Shown: piece by piece, positions 37,686-46,445 of the stretch | How positions within the stretch are numbered: position 1 is the stretch's first letter | How the letters are laid out: each line of letters begins with the position of its first letter | Origin: Maricaulis sp965242785 | Lineage (GTDB): Bacteria; Pseudomonadota; Alphaproteobacteria; Caulobacterales; Maricaulaceae | NCBI GenBank assembly: GCA_965242785.1 | Contig: CBDETA010000001.1 | Span: 478,829-542,828, forward strand | DNA: 64,000 nucleotides | Direction: 5' to 3' | Made by a program: the position numbers and the translations under genes | Notes under the pieces: model-generated | What the model was told of the DNA's origin: nothing | Database searches by the model: none | The model's input: only the letters and a program-made list of their open reading frames with translations

Positions 37686-39317
37686 CTATTCGGCAGGGGT
37701 CTGGTAGCGGCGCTCGACGGGGTCTTGCCGCACCAGATCGTCGAGGACAAGGCGCGTGTGCGCCGGCCGGGCCTCGGTCTGCGGGCAGTCGGTGCGGAAA
37801 TGCCCGCCGCGGCTCTCGGCGCGCCGGAGCGCGCCGGTGACGATGAAGCGGGCTGCGACCAGCGCATCGGCCTCGCCATGCTCGGCGCGCAGGTCATCGA
37901 TCAGGCAGAGGAGGGCGGTGAGCCCGGTCTCCGACCGCTCGACGCCGCAATGCTGTGACATGGCCTGGCGCAGGCGGGTGAGGGCGTGGGGCGGGAGAGA
38001 CACGGGCTCGGCCGTCATCCCCCGGCTTGTCCGGGGGATCACTTCCAACCTCTTGGCGGCTTCAGTGCTTTCGCCGACGCCATGTCCTTCTCTCAGACCG
38101 GTGAGCTGAGGTCCCCCGGACAAGCCGGGGGATGACGGAGGGTAGGATGCGGGTGAGGACAAGACGGCCGCCACCCGCGCTGCACTCACCAGGCCTTCGG
38201 CCAGGGAGTTGGAGGCCAGGCGGTTGGCGCCGTGCAGGCCGGAGGAGGCGCATTCGCCGATGGCGAAGAGGCCGGGCACTGAGGTGCGGCCGTCGATATC
38301 GGTCATCACCCCGCCCATGTGGTAGTGCGCGGTGGGCGCCACCGGGATGGGCTGGTGACGCGGATCGATCCCGGCTTGCAGGCAGGCGGCAAAGACGGCG
38401 GGGAAGCGATCGGGGAATTCGGCACCGATGGCGCTGCGGCAATCGAGGAACGCCCCCTTGCCGGCGGTGTTCTGGCGGTGCACGGCGCGGGCGACGACAT
38501 CGCGCGGGGCCAGTTCGGCATCGGCATGGACCGCCTTCATGAAGCGCAGGCCCGTTCGGTCGATCAGGGTTGCGCCCTCTCCGCGCAGGGCTTCGGTGCA
38601 CAGCGGTGCCGGGTCGAGACCGGCATTGAGGGCGGTGGGGTGGAACTGGACGAATTCGGGGTCCTGGATCACCGCGCCCAGACGGGCCGCCATGGCCATG
38701 GCCTGGCCCTGCGCTCCGGCCGGCGTGGTGGTCAGCGCGAAGAGGCCGCCCGTCCCGCCCATGGCGAGGATGGTGGCTTGGGCCTCGATCGCTTCGGTGC
38801 GGCCGTCCGGTGCTTTTGCCAGCGCGCCGGTGCAGTGGGTTTCGTCGCCCAGTAGGGTGACCGCCTTCCAGCCGTCGCGGATTTCGATGTGGCCGGCGGT
38901 GCGAACGGTGCGGATCAGCGTCGCCATGATCGCCGCGCCGGCGCCATCGCCCTTCACCCGGGCAACCCGGTGGCGTGAATGGGCGGCCTCGCGAGACAGA
39001 GACCAGGCCTTCCCCTCGCGCTCGAAAGGCGCACCCAGGGCTGCCAGCGCCTCGACTTCCGCCGCCGCGCCTTCGGCCAGGGCACGCGCTGCTTCCGCGT
39101 TCACCAGTCCGGCCCCAGCGGTGATCGTGTCGGCCGTGTGCAGCGCAGCCGTATCATCTTCGGAGAGGGCAGCGGCCACCCCGCCCTGCGCCCAGCCCGA
39201 CGCTGCGCCTTCACCCAGCGGGGCGCCGGTGAGCAGGATGACGGGATGCGGGGCAAGCCGGAGCGCTGCCCACAGCCCGGCGATGCCGGCACCGCAGATG
39301 AGGACAGGGCGGGTCAT
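37686..39317 (-). CDS. nadB: L-aspartate oxidase with an in-frame palindromic insertion
   Basis: The FAD enzyme that oxidises L-aspartate to iminoaspartate, the first step of NAD synthesis. The 543 residues include the dinucleotide fold (LICGAGIAGLWAALRLAP), GAASGWAQGGVAAALSEDDT, FVQFHPTAL, the catalytic-loop AHYHMGGV and GANRLASNSLAEGLV. Residues about 394-435 are encoded by a 127-bp palindrome of the GTCATCCC family; they read as Pro/Ser/Gly-rich sequence with no family counterpart. They fall in the linker before the C-terminal helical domain, where an insert could be tolerated. The frame stays open, so the gene is probably functional. Confidence 0.93.
   Translation of the reverse strand: MTRPVLICGAGIAGLWAALRLAPHPVILLTGAPLGEGAASGWAQGGVAAALSEDDTAALHTADTITAGAGLVNAEAARALAEGAAAEVEALAALGAPFEREGKAWSLSREAAHSRHRVARVKGDGAGAAIMATLIRTVRTAGHIEIRDGWKAVTLLGDETHCTGALAKAPDGRTEAIEAQATILAMGGTGGLFALTTTPAGAQGQAMAMAARLGAVIQDPEFVQFHPTALNAGLDPAPLCTEALRGEGATLIDRTGLRFMKAVHADAELAPRDVVARAVHRQNTAGKGAFLDCRSAIGAEFPDRFPAVFAACLQAGIDPRHQPIPVAPTAHYHMGGVMTDIDGRTSVPGLFAIGECASSGLHGANRLASNSLAEGLVSAARVAAVLSSPASYPPSSPGLSGGPQLTGLREGHGVGESTEAAKRLEVIPRTSRGMTAEPVSLPPHALTRLRQAMSQHCGVERSETGLTALLCLIDDLRAEHGEADALVAARFIVTGALRRAESRGGHFRTDCPQTEARPAHTRLVLDDLVRQDPVERRYQTPAE
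38012..38138. repeat. GTCATCCC-type palindrome inside nadB (127 bp)
   Basis: Left arm 38012-38040 starts CCGTCATCCCCCGGCTTGTC; right arm 38110-38138 is its reverse complement with one mismatch in 29. Each arm also folds on itself (CCCCCGG/CCGGGGG). The same arms bound the intergenic element at 54781-54864; the interiors differ. Here it is translated as part of L-aspartate oxidase. Confidence 0.85.
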
Positions 39318-39322
39318 CGCCC

Positions 39323-40423
39323 CTAGACCGCGACCAGATCCACGGGCTTTTCCGGCTTCGTCGGGTCAAAGCTCGCGGGCTTTGCCGGCTTGGGCAGGTC
39401 GAGCATGGCCTGGACAGAGCGGCGGGCGCCTTCGATGACGGCGTCGGGGACGGTCACCTCGTGCTGCTCCAGGCGCAGGCAGTCATAGATGTTTTCCAGC
39501 GTGATCCGCTTCATGTGCGGGCACAGATTGCACGGGCGGATGAACTCGATCTCCGGCACGTCGGCGGCGACATTGTCGCTCATCGAGCATTCGGTGAGGA
39601 GGACGGCCTTCTTGGCACCCGAATGCCGGGCCCAGTCGGCCATGGCGGCGGTCGAACCGGCATAGTCGGCGGCCTGGACCACTTCCAGCGGGCTTTCCGG
39701 GTGGGTGATGATGACGACACCGGGATGGGCGTCGCGCAGGTCCTGGATGTCCTGCGCCGTGAATTGCTCGTGCACCTCGCAGCTGCCGGCCCAGGTGAGG
39801 ATGCGCACATCGGTCTGGGCGGCGACATTCTTGGCCAGATACTGGTCGGGCAGGACGATGACGGTGTCCGAGCCGAGGCTTTCGACGACCTGGACGGCGT
39901 TCGACGAGGTGCAGCAGATATCGCACTCGGCCTTCACATCGGCCGAGGTGTTGACATAGGTCGCCACCGGAATGCCGGGATAGGCGGCCTTGATGCGGCG
40001 CACATCCTCGCCGGTGATCGAGGAGGCCAGCGAACATCCGGCGCGGGTGTCGGGGATGAGGACCTTCTTTTCCGGGGCCAGCACCTTGGCAGTCTCGGCC
40101 ATGAAGTGGACGCCGGCCTGGACGATGATGTCGGCCTCGCTCTCGGCGGCCATCCGGGCCAGCGCCAGGCTGTCGCCCATCAGGTCGCCGACGCAGTGGA
40201 AAATGTCCGCTGTCATGTAGTTGTGGGCGAGGATGACCGCGTTTTTTTCTTTTTTAAGCTGGTTGATGGCGTGGATCAGCGGCGCCTTGGCCGGCCACTC
40301 CATCGGGGTGACGACATGCTTCACCTTCTCGTAGAGATGATCCGTCGCCGCCTTGACCTCATCGGTATAGGCCAGTTCCGGCCGATCCTGATCTAAGGCT
40401 TTCGGCGTGCCGTCCCAATTCAT
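39323..40423 (-). CDS. nadA: quinolinate synthase
   Basis: The [4Fe-4S] enzyme that condenses iminoaspartate with dihydroxyacetone phosphate to quinolinate. The start at ATG 40423 gives 366 residues (MNWDGTPKALDQDRPELAY). Cluster and substrate motifs are ILAHNYMTADIFHCVGDLMG, VHFMAETAKVL, IPDTRAGCSLASS, the CDICCTSSNA region and CNLCPHMKRITLENI. It is first in nadABC, with nadB five bases on. Three TGCTCA-N3-TGAGCA-type palindromes lie upstream, the nearest 24 bases from the start, consistent with NadQ repression. Confidence 0.96.
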   Translation of the reverse strand: MNWDGTPKALDQDRPELAYTDEVKAATDHLYEKVKHVVTPMEWPAKAPLIHAINQLKKEKNAVILAHNYMTADIFHCVGDLMGDSLALARMAAESEADIIVQAGVHFMAETAKVLAPEKKVLIPDTRAGCSLASSITGEDVRRIKAAYPGIPVATYVNTSADVKAECDICCTSSNAVQVVESLGSDTVIVLPDQYLAKNVAAQTDVRILTWAGSCEVHEQFTAQDIQDLRDAHPGVVIITHPESPLEVVQAADYAGSTAAMADWARHSGAKKAVLLTECSMSDNVAADVPEIEFIRPCNLCPHMKRITLENIYDCLRLEQHEVTVPDAVIEGARRSVQAMLDLPKPAKPASFDPTKPEKPVDLVAV

Positions 40424-40446
40424 TCGGTCCACTTTCCCCTCCCTTT

Positions 40447-40461
40447 TGCTCAATATGAGCA
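40447..40461. promoter_or_regulatory. predicted NadQ operator 1
   Basis: TGCTCAATATGAGCA, a perfect 6-bp palindrome with a 3-bp spacer, lies 24-38 bases upstream of the nadA start. It is one of three copies of the same motif in 110 bases. Confidence 0.8.
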
Positions 40462-40506
40462 TTTATAGGGTCTGAAAATGGGCGGCGCGTTGAACGGCCA
40501 CCCTTA

Positions 40507-40521
40507 TGCTCGATGTGAGCA
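40507..40521. promoter_or_regulatory. predicted NadQ operator 2
   Basis: TGCTCGATGTGAGCA, the same motif with one arm mismatch (TGCTCG against TGAGCA), 60 bases upstream of operator 1. Confidence 0.75.
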
Positions 40522-40541
40522 GTATGCGTGCAGAAGATATA

Positions 40542-40556
40542 TGCTCACTGTGAGCA
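40542..40556. promoter_or_regulatory. predicted NadQ operator 3
   Basis: TGCTCACTGTGAGCA, a perfect 6-bp palindrome with a 3-bp spacer, 35 bases upstream of operator 2. The multiple copies suggest cooperative binding across the nadA promoter. Confidence 0.8.
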
Positions 40557-40599
40557 CAGCGCAAGGGCTGTCGCGGAATGAATGGACTTGCGCGGGGCG

Positions 40600-40929
40600 C
40601 TAGTTCTGGCTGACCGGACGCTTGTGGGCGAGCAGGGCCATGATGGCGAACCCGCCCCCGGTCAGCGCGGCACCGGCCAGAAGGGCGGCAGCGAAGCCGA
40701 GACCTGCGAACATCAGGCCCTGGACCAGGCCAAGCGTGACAACAGATCCGGCGATTGTGGCACGCATCGTGATGTGCTCGCGGGGAAACAGGCTCAGGGC
40801 CAGCACAACCAGAACGGCGAGGATCAAACCTGCGGCATAGTTTTCCAGGCTGATGAAATGGAGCGCGGACACGGGCGACAGACACACGATCAGCGCGACA
40901 ACAATGTCCGCCAGAAGACTTCCCCGCAT
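40600..40929 (-). CDS. small membrane protein of unknown function
   Basis: A 109-residue protein with about four hydrophobic helices (IVVALIVCLSPVSALHFI, AAGLILAVLVVLALSLF, ATIAGSVVTLGLVQGLMF, AALLAGAALTGGGFAIMALL). The start at ATG 40929 has GGGGG five bases upstream. It ends 44 bases from operator 3 of the nad promoter, so nadA transcription starts just past its 3' end. No family is recognised and it need not be part of NAD metabolism, though its position next to the operators is suggestive. Confidence 0.65.
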   Translation of the reverse strand: MRGSLLADIVVALIVCLSPVSALHFISLENYAAGLILAVLVVLALSLFPREHITMRATIAGSVVTLGLVQGLMFAGLGFAAALLAGAALTGGGFAIMALLAHKRPVSQN

Positions 40930-41023
40930 AACTGCCCCCAGTTTCACGCAACAACTAACTATAGATTGAACAACGTTTTCAGGAATATCACAAGGCCTTA
41001 TGTGCGGTGCAATATGAATGACC

Positions 41024-41998
41024 TCAAACCTGCTCGCGTAGCTTCGGTGTTGAAAGCCCCAGAGAGGGCAATCCGGCCATGGCTTCGCGGCGATAGCGGA
41101 ACAGCTCTGCCGGGCGGCCACCCGTGCGACTTTCCATTCGTCCTGTGCCTTCCACGAAACCGGTCCGGTCGAGGGCGCGGCGGAAGTTCTGCTTGTGCAG
41201 GCGATAGCCGACAATCGCCTCCACCACCTGCTGCAGCGCGGAAAGCGTGAACAGCTCCGGCATCAGTTCGAACACGACCGGGCGGTATTTGATCTTGCCG
41301 CGCAGGCGCGAGATGGCCGTGGCCAGGATGCGACGATGGTCCGAGGCCATGGACAGGCCCAGGGCCGGGCACTGGGAGGGATTGTCGCTCTGACCATCGC
41401 GCGCCGCCTCGGCGACCAGCCCGGCCTCGTAGAGCAGCTCGTAGCGGTCCAGCATGCGCTCTTCATTCCAGCCGGCCCCGCCGATTCCGAACGTCGACTT
41501 CAGCCGGTCATGCCGCGACGCACGCCGGCCGGGCACACCGGCCTCGTCGGCCCAGGCCGACAGGCGCGGGACGATCTCGGCATCGATGATGTCCGGCCTG
41601 CCCTCGCGCCAGTCCTCCCAGGGGAAGAAATCATACCAGCCGCGCCAGCGTCCGCCGCCTTCGGGCGGGGTCGAGGTGTCGGCGGTGAGGGCGAGATAGC
41701 CGACCGAGATGATGCGCGCATCCTCGGAACCGGTCATCGCCGCGATCGGTGCTTCGCGGCCGCGATCACCGAATGTGTAGAGCTGTTCGACATAGCCCAG
41801 CTGGAAGCGCGCCTGTTCGGCGACCCAGCGGCGCAGGCCGATCTCGAACGTGCGGTGGCGGTCCGGGTCGAAGGGACCGAAGGGCAGGGCAACGCCGCCA
41901 CCGTCCTGCGGCACGATGAGGACGCGCGGGGTGTCGGCGTCCACCGACAGGATGACCGCGTTGAGGCCGACAGACAGGGACTGACCGGCCAGATCCAT
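41024..41998 (-). CDS. nadQ: NadQ-type transcriptional regulator of NAD synthesis
   Basis: A 324-residue COG4111-like protein. An N-terminal Nudix-like domain (about 1-140, VGLNAVILSVDADTPRVLIV ... YTFGDRG) lacks the catalytic R-E-U-x-E-E box, as expected for a ligand-sensing regulator. The C-terminal winged-helix region (about 245-315) has FTLSALQQVVEAIVGYRLHK, NFRRALDRTGFVEGTG and GRPAELFRYRR, the pattern seen in NrtR-like regulators. I infer that it represses nadABC through the three palindromes 460-550 bases away. The start ATG overlaps the stop of the HD-domain gene (ATGA). Confidence 0.83.
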   Translation of the reverse strand: MDLAGQSLSVGLNAVILSVDADTPRVLIVPQDGGGVALPFGPFDPDRHRTFEIGLRRWVAEQARFQLGYVEQLYTFGDRGREAPIAAMTGSEDARIISVGYLALTADTSTPPEGGGRWRGWYDFFPWEDWREGRPDIIDAEIVPRLSAWADEAGVPGRRASRHDRLKSTFGIGGAGWNEERMLDRYELLYEAGLVAEAARDGQSDNPSQCPALGLSMASDHRRILATAISRLRGKIKYRPVVFELMPELFTLSALQQVVEAIVGYRLHKQNFRRALDRTGFVEGTGRMESRTGGRPAELFRYRREAMAGLPSLGLSTPKLREQV

Positions 41999-42615
41999 CA
42001 CGCGGCCTCGGCCTGTTTCAGGGTTTCCGCGAAGACGTCCAGGAACAGGGTCTGGGCGTGCTTGACCGGTTTCGGCTCGATCGAGACCTCAAGGTCGGCC
42101 GGCGGGTGGCCGAAGAATTTCTTTGATTCCTCCACCGAGAAACCGGCGATCTGGGTGGCCTCGAAATAGGCGCAGATCACATCCGCGCGCTTGATCTTGC
42201 GCTTGACCTCGACCGGCAGTTTCGGCGGCAAGCCGAAGCGCAGGTGGATGGCGCGTTCCAGACGGTCCTCGAACTCGCGGTAATTGACGCCGAGTGCTGC
42301 CTTGAAAGGGCTGATCATGTCGCCGATCACGTATTCGGACGCGTCATGCAGGATCGCCGCGAGCCGCCATTTCGGCTCCAGCTTGGGATACAAGTGATCG
42401 AGGATGCGCAGCACCACGACGGAGTGCTCGGCGACCGAGAAGGCGTGATCGCCATGGGTCTGGCCGTTCCAGCGCGCCACGCGGGCCAGGCCGTGGGCGA
42501 TATCCTCGATCTCGACATCGAAGGGTGACGGATCCAGCAGGTCCAGCCGGCGGCCGGATATCATGCGCTGCCAGGCGCGCGGAGCTTGGTCTTTCTTGCG
42601 GGCGGCAGCGGGCAT
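41998..42615 (-). CDS. HD-domain phosphohydrolase (YfbR-like)
   Basis: A 205-residue HD-superfamily metal-dependent phosphohydrolase. Metal ligands are in GDHAFSVAEHSVVVL, ILHDASEYVIGD and the later KRADVICAYFEATQ, the order of YfbR-type 5'-nucleotidases. The substrate is not known; because the nadQ start overlaps its stop, a nucleotide related to NAD turnover is possible but only inferred. I start at ATG 42615 with AAGGA upstream; a longer frame to 42699 has no supporting features. Confidence 0.8.
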   Translation of the reverse strand: MPAAARKKDQAPRAWQRMISGRRLDLLDPSPFDVEIEDIAHGLARVARWNGQTHGDHAFSVAEHSVVVLRILDHLYPKLEPKWRLAAILHDASEYVIGDMISPFKAALGVNYREFEDRLERAIHLRFGLPPKLPVEVKRKIKRADVICAYFEATQIAGFSVEESKKFFGHPPADLEVSIEPKPVKHAQTLFLDVFAETLKQAEAA

Positions 42616-42803
42616 GGGCGCATCGATCCTTCTGTTCGCGGGAGGGGGGAGATAGCACTCTTGCCCCGCGGGCTCCACCATTGCCGCCCAGTCGTCCACA
42701 TCCTCTTGCGGTCACCGGGCGTGCGCAGATGCCGCACGCCGGAGCAATTGACCCGACAGGGGCGGCGCGATGAAGTACATCCAGAAAAACTAGGGAGACT
42801 GTC

Positions 42804-43178
42804 ATGAGCCTGAAACGTGTCGTCCTGCGGCTGGGCCGCAATCCCGAAGCCGGCTTTCCTGAAGGCGATGATGCGCACGGTTATGTCATCATCGCGCCAC
42901 TGGACACGGACGGGCATCTGGATGTCGCTGAGTGGCGCTCAAGCAAGGCGAAATGCACGGTCGACCGTTTCTCGCCGGACCCGGAAGACACGGCCGATGG
43001 CTGGCTGAGCCATCGCGGATCGCACTGGTTCTTCCGCTATGATGAAGAGGAAGAGGGGCCCGACGAGCCGGTCTTCCGTCTGGGGGACCATTCGATGCGG
43101 GTGGGCGAGTATCTGACCATCCATGAGGCCGATGGCGATGACCTGACCTACAAGATCACCGAGGTTCAGCCGGTGTGA
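42804..43178 (+). CDS. conserved-looking small acidic protein
   Basis: A 124-residue soluble, acidic protein without signal or membrane segment. It opens MSLKRVVLRLGRNPEAGFPE and has ordered-looking strands (GYVIIAPLDTDGHLDVAEW, HWFFRYDEEEEGPDEPVFRLG, GEYLTIHEADGDDLTYKI) that suggest a compact beta fold. I recognise no family. The ribosome site AGGGAGA supports the start. Its last 23 bases overlap the 3' end of the convergent acyltransferase gene. Confidence 0.7.
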   Translation: MSLKRVVLRLGRNPEAGFPEGDDAHGYVIIAPLDTDGHLDVAEWRSSKAKCTVDRFSPDPEDTADGWLSHRGSHWFFRYDEEEEGPDEPVFRLGDHSMRVGEYLTIHEADGDDLTYKITEVQPV

Positions 43179-44208
43179 TCCGCCGGATCAGCCCCTTGCC
43201 GGCCTGCAATAGCGGGCGCTCCAGCAGGATATGGGTGAGCCAGCCGAAGACCAGGCAGGCGGCCAGCGCGACGGCGTAGAAGCCGAGGCTGGAAAGCGGC
43301 ATGTCGCCAATGAAGCGCGGCATCAGCCGGGCCAGGACACCGATGACCAGGATGTGCGACAGGTAGATGGCGTAGGACGCGTCGCCAATCCTTGCGAGCC
43401 AGCCGGGCAGGCGGGGACGCCAGGCCAGCACCGCCCAGCTGAAACCGATCGCGAAGGGGGCCAGGACCGCCACGCGCAGCGGTCCGGAGGCGAGCCCGTC
43501 CAGGCCGTGGGTGTGGCACCAATAAAGTCCCAGGGCCAATCCCAGACCCGCCAGAACCAGGCCGGGCCATTTCAGCGCGGTGAGGCGCTCGCGGAATTCC
43601 GCCATCAGGGCGCCGGCCAGAAAAAGACCGTTGAACGGGCTGAAGACGAGATCGAGCCAGGGCGTGTGAAGGCCGTGCGGAAAGGCGTTGAAGGCGAGGG
43701 TCGCGGCGGCCCAGGCCAGCACCGCCCAGCGCCGCGCGCCGCGCGGCAGGAGCAGCATCAGCCCGTAGGCAAAGTAGAAATACAGCTCGTGCGTCAGCGT
43801 CCAGCCAACCATCAGCACCGGCGGCTGGCCGGTGGGGATGAGCGTGAGGGAGGCAAGCAGGTTCAACTCGCCTTGGTCGCGGGTCAGCGTGTCGCCGATC
43901 AGGACATAGCCGGCCACCGCCAGGGCGGTGAAGATCCAGTAGAGCGGCAGGATGCGGTTCAGCCGGTTGAGGAAGTAGCGCAGGTCGAAGCCGGTCTGGT
44001 CGCGATAGAGCCAGTGGATGATGAAGCCGGAGAGGACGAAAAAGACGTCGACCCCGGAAAAGCCGAAAAAGGCGGTCTGATCCAGAAGCGGCGCCGGGAA
44101 GAAGCGGGCATCGTGCTGGTGGATATGGGCGAAGACGACCAGAAGAACCGCCAGCGCCCGCAGGTGCTGGAGCTCGACAATGGTGGAATGCCGCCCGTGC
44201 TCGCCCAT
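43156..44208 (-). CDS. acyltransferase family 3 membrane protein
   Basis: An OafA/NodX-type O-acyltransferase of 350 residues with about ten helices. The family signatures are ELQHLRALAVLLVVFAHIHQ (catalytic His), FGFSGVDVFFVLSGFIIHWL and RRLxRI-like FLNRLNRILPLYWIF. Such enzymes acylate surface polysaccharides or other exported glycans; the substrate is unknown here. It follows the lipoprotein gene at 44220 by 11 bases. Its 3' end overlaps the convergent gene. Confidence 0.88.
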   Translation of the reverse strand: MGEHGRHSTIVELQHLRALAVLLVVFAHIHQHDARFFPAPLLDQTAFFGFSGVDVFFVLSGFIIHWLYRDQTGFDLRYFLNRLNRILPLYWIFTALAVAGYVLIGDTLTRDQGELNLLASLTLIPTGQPPVLMVGWTLTHELYFYFAYGLMLLLPRGARRWAVLAWAAATLAFNAFPHGLHTPWLDLVFSPFNGLFLAGALMAEFRERLTALKWPGLVLAGLGLALGLYWCHTHGLDGLASGPLRVAVLAPFAIGFSWAVLAWRPRLPGWLARIGDASYAIYLSHILVIGVLARLMPRFIGDMPLSSLGFYAVALAACLVFGWLTHILLERPLLQAGKGLIRRITPAEPR

Positions 44209-44219
44209 GCCGCGCGGGT

Positions 44220-45221
44220 CTATGGCCCGGCCGGATCGTCGGCGACGATGGCGATATGGGCCAGATCCGGGCTGACCGCCATGCGGGTCACATTGGCCAG
44301 GCCTTCACGTCCCAGATCGGCGATGGACTGCCACGGCCGGACCCGGTCGCGCAGCATCAGTACGCCTTCATCCACGGCAAAGAAGCCTTCCTCGCCCGAG
44401 GGCAGCAGGAAGACGGCATAGTCCTGGGTCTCGCCGGGCAGATCGAACAGGGCGACGGGGGCGCTGCCGGCAAAATCTGTGGCGTGGACGGTAAAGCCGC
44501 CATTCTCGCGCGGCAGGGTGAAGTAGATGCGCTGATGGTCGGGCGAGGCATAGAGCGCACGGCCGATGCCCTCGGCGACCGAGATGACGCCGTCATCCTC
44601 GAAGCGGCCGAAGACCTGGAGGTGAAATTGCTCGGTGAGGGCGAAGACACCCAGCCGGGTCATGTCGGCATTGAAGGCGTAATACCCGTTGGGCCCGACA
44701 CTGGAGGCCGAGCGGGCATTGCCGCCATCCAGGCTGTCCAGCCAGACCTCGCCGCCATAACCACCGGGCGGCTGGTAGATGTAGGAGAGGGCTTCACCGG
44801 CCGGGGTCGGACGGGGCGAGTATTCGCTGCTGTCCGGCGTGTCGGTGATCTGTTCGCGCGTCGCGCAGTCCAGGCTGCAGCGCCAGATATCGGTCTGCTC
44901 GCCGGCCATGGAGGAAAAGTAGAAGGCCCGTCCATCCGCCGTGAAGGCCGGCTGGTTGTCATAACCGGCGCGGGCGGTCGCGTTGCGGACCGGACCGAGC
45001 GCCGGAATGTCGCCGACCCAGCTCAGGGGGGCGATGTAGATGTCACCGGTCGGCAGGGCTGCGGCGGCGTCTTCGCTGGTCTCGTCAGACGTCTCGTCAG
45101 CCGCGGGCGCGGTGTCTGCCGGCAGGGTGTCGGCATCCTCCGGCGGTGCGTCGGGCGCGGAACAGGCGATGAGGGCGAGCGGCAGGGTGAGGCCGGCCAG
45201 GCGGCGCGCAAACCGGGTCAT
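44220..45221 (-). CDS. lipoprotein with TolB/WD40-like repeats
   Basis: A 333-residue lipoprotein (MTRFARRLAGLTLPLALIAC, lipobox ALIAC) followed by an acidic Ala/Asp/Thr linker and a beta-propeller-like domain. PD40-type repeats are visible: YDNQPAFTADGRAFYFSSMA, SSEYSPRPTPAGEALSYI and YASPDHQRIYFTLP. The protein is probably anchored in the outer membrane or periplasm; binding partners are unknown. Its start codon overlaps the ketosynthase stop upstream (ATGA), so the three genes acyltransferase, lipoprotein and ketosynthase probably form one transcript. Confidence 0.78.
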   Translation of the reverse strand: MTRFARRLAGLTLPLALIACSAPDAPPEDADTLPADTAPAADETSDETSEDAAAALPTGDIYIAPLSWVGDIPALGPVRNATARAGYDNQPAFTADGRAFYFSSMAGEQTDIWRCSLDCATREQITDTPDSSEYSPRPTPAGEALSYIYQPPGGYGGEVWLDSLDGGNARSASSVGPNGYYAFNADMTRLGVFALTEQFHLQVFGRFEDDGVISVAEGIGRALYASPDHQRIYFTLPRENGGFTVHATDFAGSAPVALFDLPGETQDYAVFLLPSGEEGFFAVDEGVLMLRDRVRPWQSIADLGREGLANVTRMAVSPDLAHIAIVADDPAGP

Positions 45222-46357
45222 CCGCGTTTCCTCACAGCGGCGGCACCGACGCCATAGCCGGCGCCGAAAGCGCACATCACGCCGGTCTCGCCAGCGGCCA
45301 TGTCGTCGGAATGCATTTCGAAATTCATCACCACCGAGGACGAGGAGGTGTTGCCGTATTCGTGCAGGATGGCCGGAGCGTTCTCTTCGGTGCGGTCGCG
45401 GCCGAGGATGCGTTTGGCGATCATGTCGACCATGCGGATATTGGCCTGGTGCAGCCAGGTCCGGCGCACGCCGTCCGGCTCGAGGCCGATCTTGTCCATC
45501 AGGTTGCGCGCCACGACGGGGGCGAAACCGACCACGTCCTTGAAGACGCGGTGGCCGTCCTGGTCGAGATGCGGTTCGAAGTCCGGATCGACCTGGCGTT
45601 CGGCAATGTTGAGGAAGCCGTAGTCCGAGCGCAGGGCCGAGGACCACTTGTTCTCGGCATGCGTGCCCAGCACGTCCCAGCCGCCGGGACGGCCATCATC
45701 GGCCTCGACGATCATGGCGGCGGCGGCGTCACCGAAGATGAAATGCACCTCGCGGCGCGAATGGACATTGATGCAGGTCATGATCTCCGGCGAGCAGACC
45801 AGGATGCGCTTGGCCTCGCCGGACCTGATGAAGCCATTGGCGATGTGCAGGCCGTAGAGCGCCGAGGCGCAGGCCATGGTCAGGTCGAAGGAGAAGCCGG
45901 ACGCGCCGATGGCGTTCTGGATCTCGCAGGACACGCCGGGGAAATTGCGCTGCTGGGCCGAGGAGGCAACGATCACGCCGTCGATCTCGGAACCGTCATA
46001 GCCGGCCTTTTCCAGCGCCGGCTTCACCGCCTTCAAGGCAAACTCCGCCTGGGTCGACATCTCGTCGATCGAGCGCGGCGGGATGATCGGCACCATGCGG
46101 TCGATATCCAGGATGCCGTCCTTCTCGAAGACGTGGCGACGCTGGATGCCGGAGGCTTGGTAGATGAAGTCCGCACTCGAGAGCGGCCATTCCGCCAGCT
46201 CGCCGGCCGCGATGGCGGCGGCGTTCTGCGCATTGTAGCGCTCAGCATAGGCATTGTAGCTGGCGACGAGTTCGTCATTGTCGATGACGCTGGGGGGAAC
46301 CCAGTATCCGGTGGACCGGATGAGGCTGTTGGGCACGGCTCTCGACTCTTTTTCCAT
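45218..46357 (-). CDS. beta-ketoacyl-ACP synthase III family protein (paralogue 1)
   Basis: A FabH-like condensing enzyme of 379 residues. The catalytic triad is Cys163 (LTMACASALYG), His303 (WLHQANIRM) and Asn336 (EYGNTSSSS). The N-terminal region with NAYAERYNAQNAAAIAAG is longer than in FabH. The same extension occurs in the paralogue at 48203, so both belong to one longer subfamily; the acyl substrate is unknown. The start is ATG 46357 or GTG 46336; neither has a strong site. It is divergent from amt and upstream of a lipoprotein gene. Confidence 0.87.
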   Translation of the reverse strand: MEKESRAVPNSLIRSTGYWVPPSVIDNDELVASYNAYAERYNAQNAAAIAAGELAEWPLSSADFIYQASGIQRRHVFEKDGILDIDRMVPIIPPRSIDEMSTQAEFALKAVKPALEKAGYDGSEIDGVIVASSAQQRNFPGVSCEIQNAIGASGFSFDLTMACASALYGLHIANGFIRSGEAKRILVCSPEIMTCINVHSRREVHFIFGDAAAAMIVEADDGRPGGWDVLGTHAENKWSSALRSDYGFLNIAERQVDPDFEPHLDQDGHRVFKDVVGFAPVVARNLMDKIGLEPDGVRRTWLHQANIRMVDMIAKRILGRDRTEENAPAILHEYGNTSSSSVVMNFEMHSDDMAAGETGVMCAFGAGYGVGAAAVRKRG

Positions 46358-46445
46358 CCCTGATGCGGGCAGGGTAAACCATGCACCCGTCCGATCAATG
46401 CATTGCCGCACGCTTGGCCGGTCGCGGGCCTGAAAACACGCTTCG

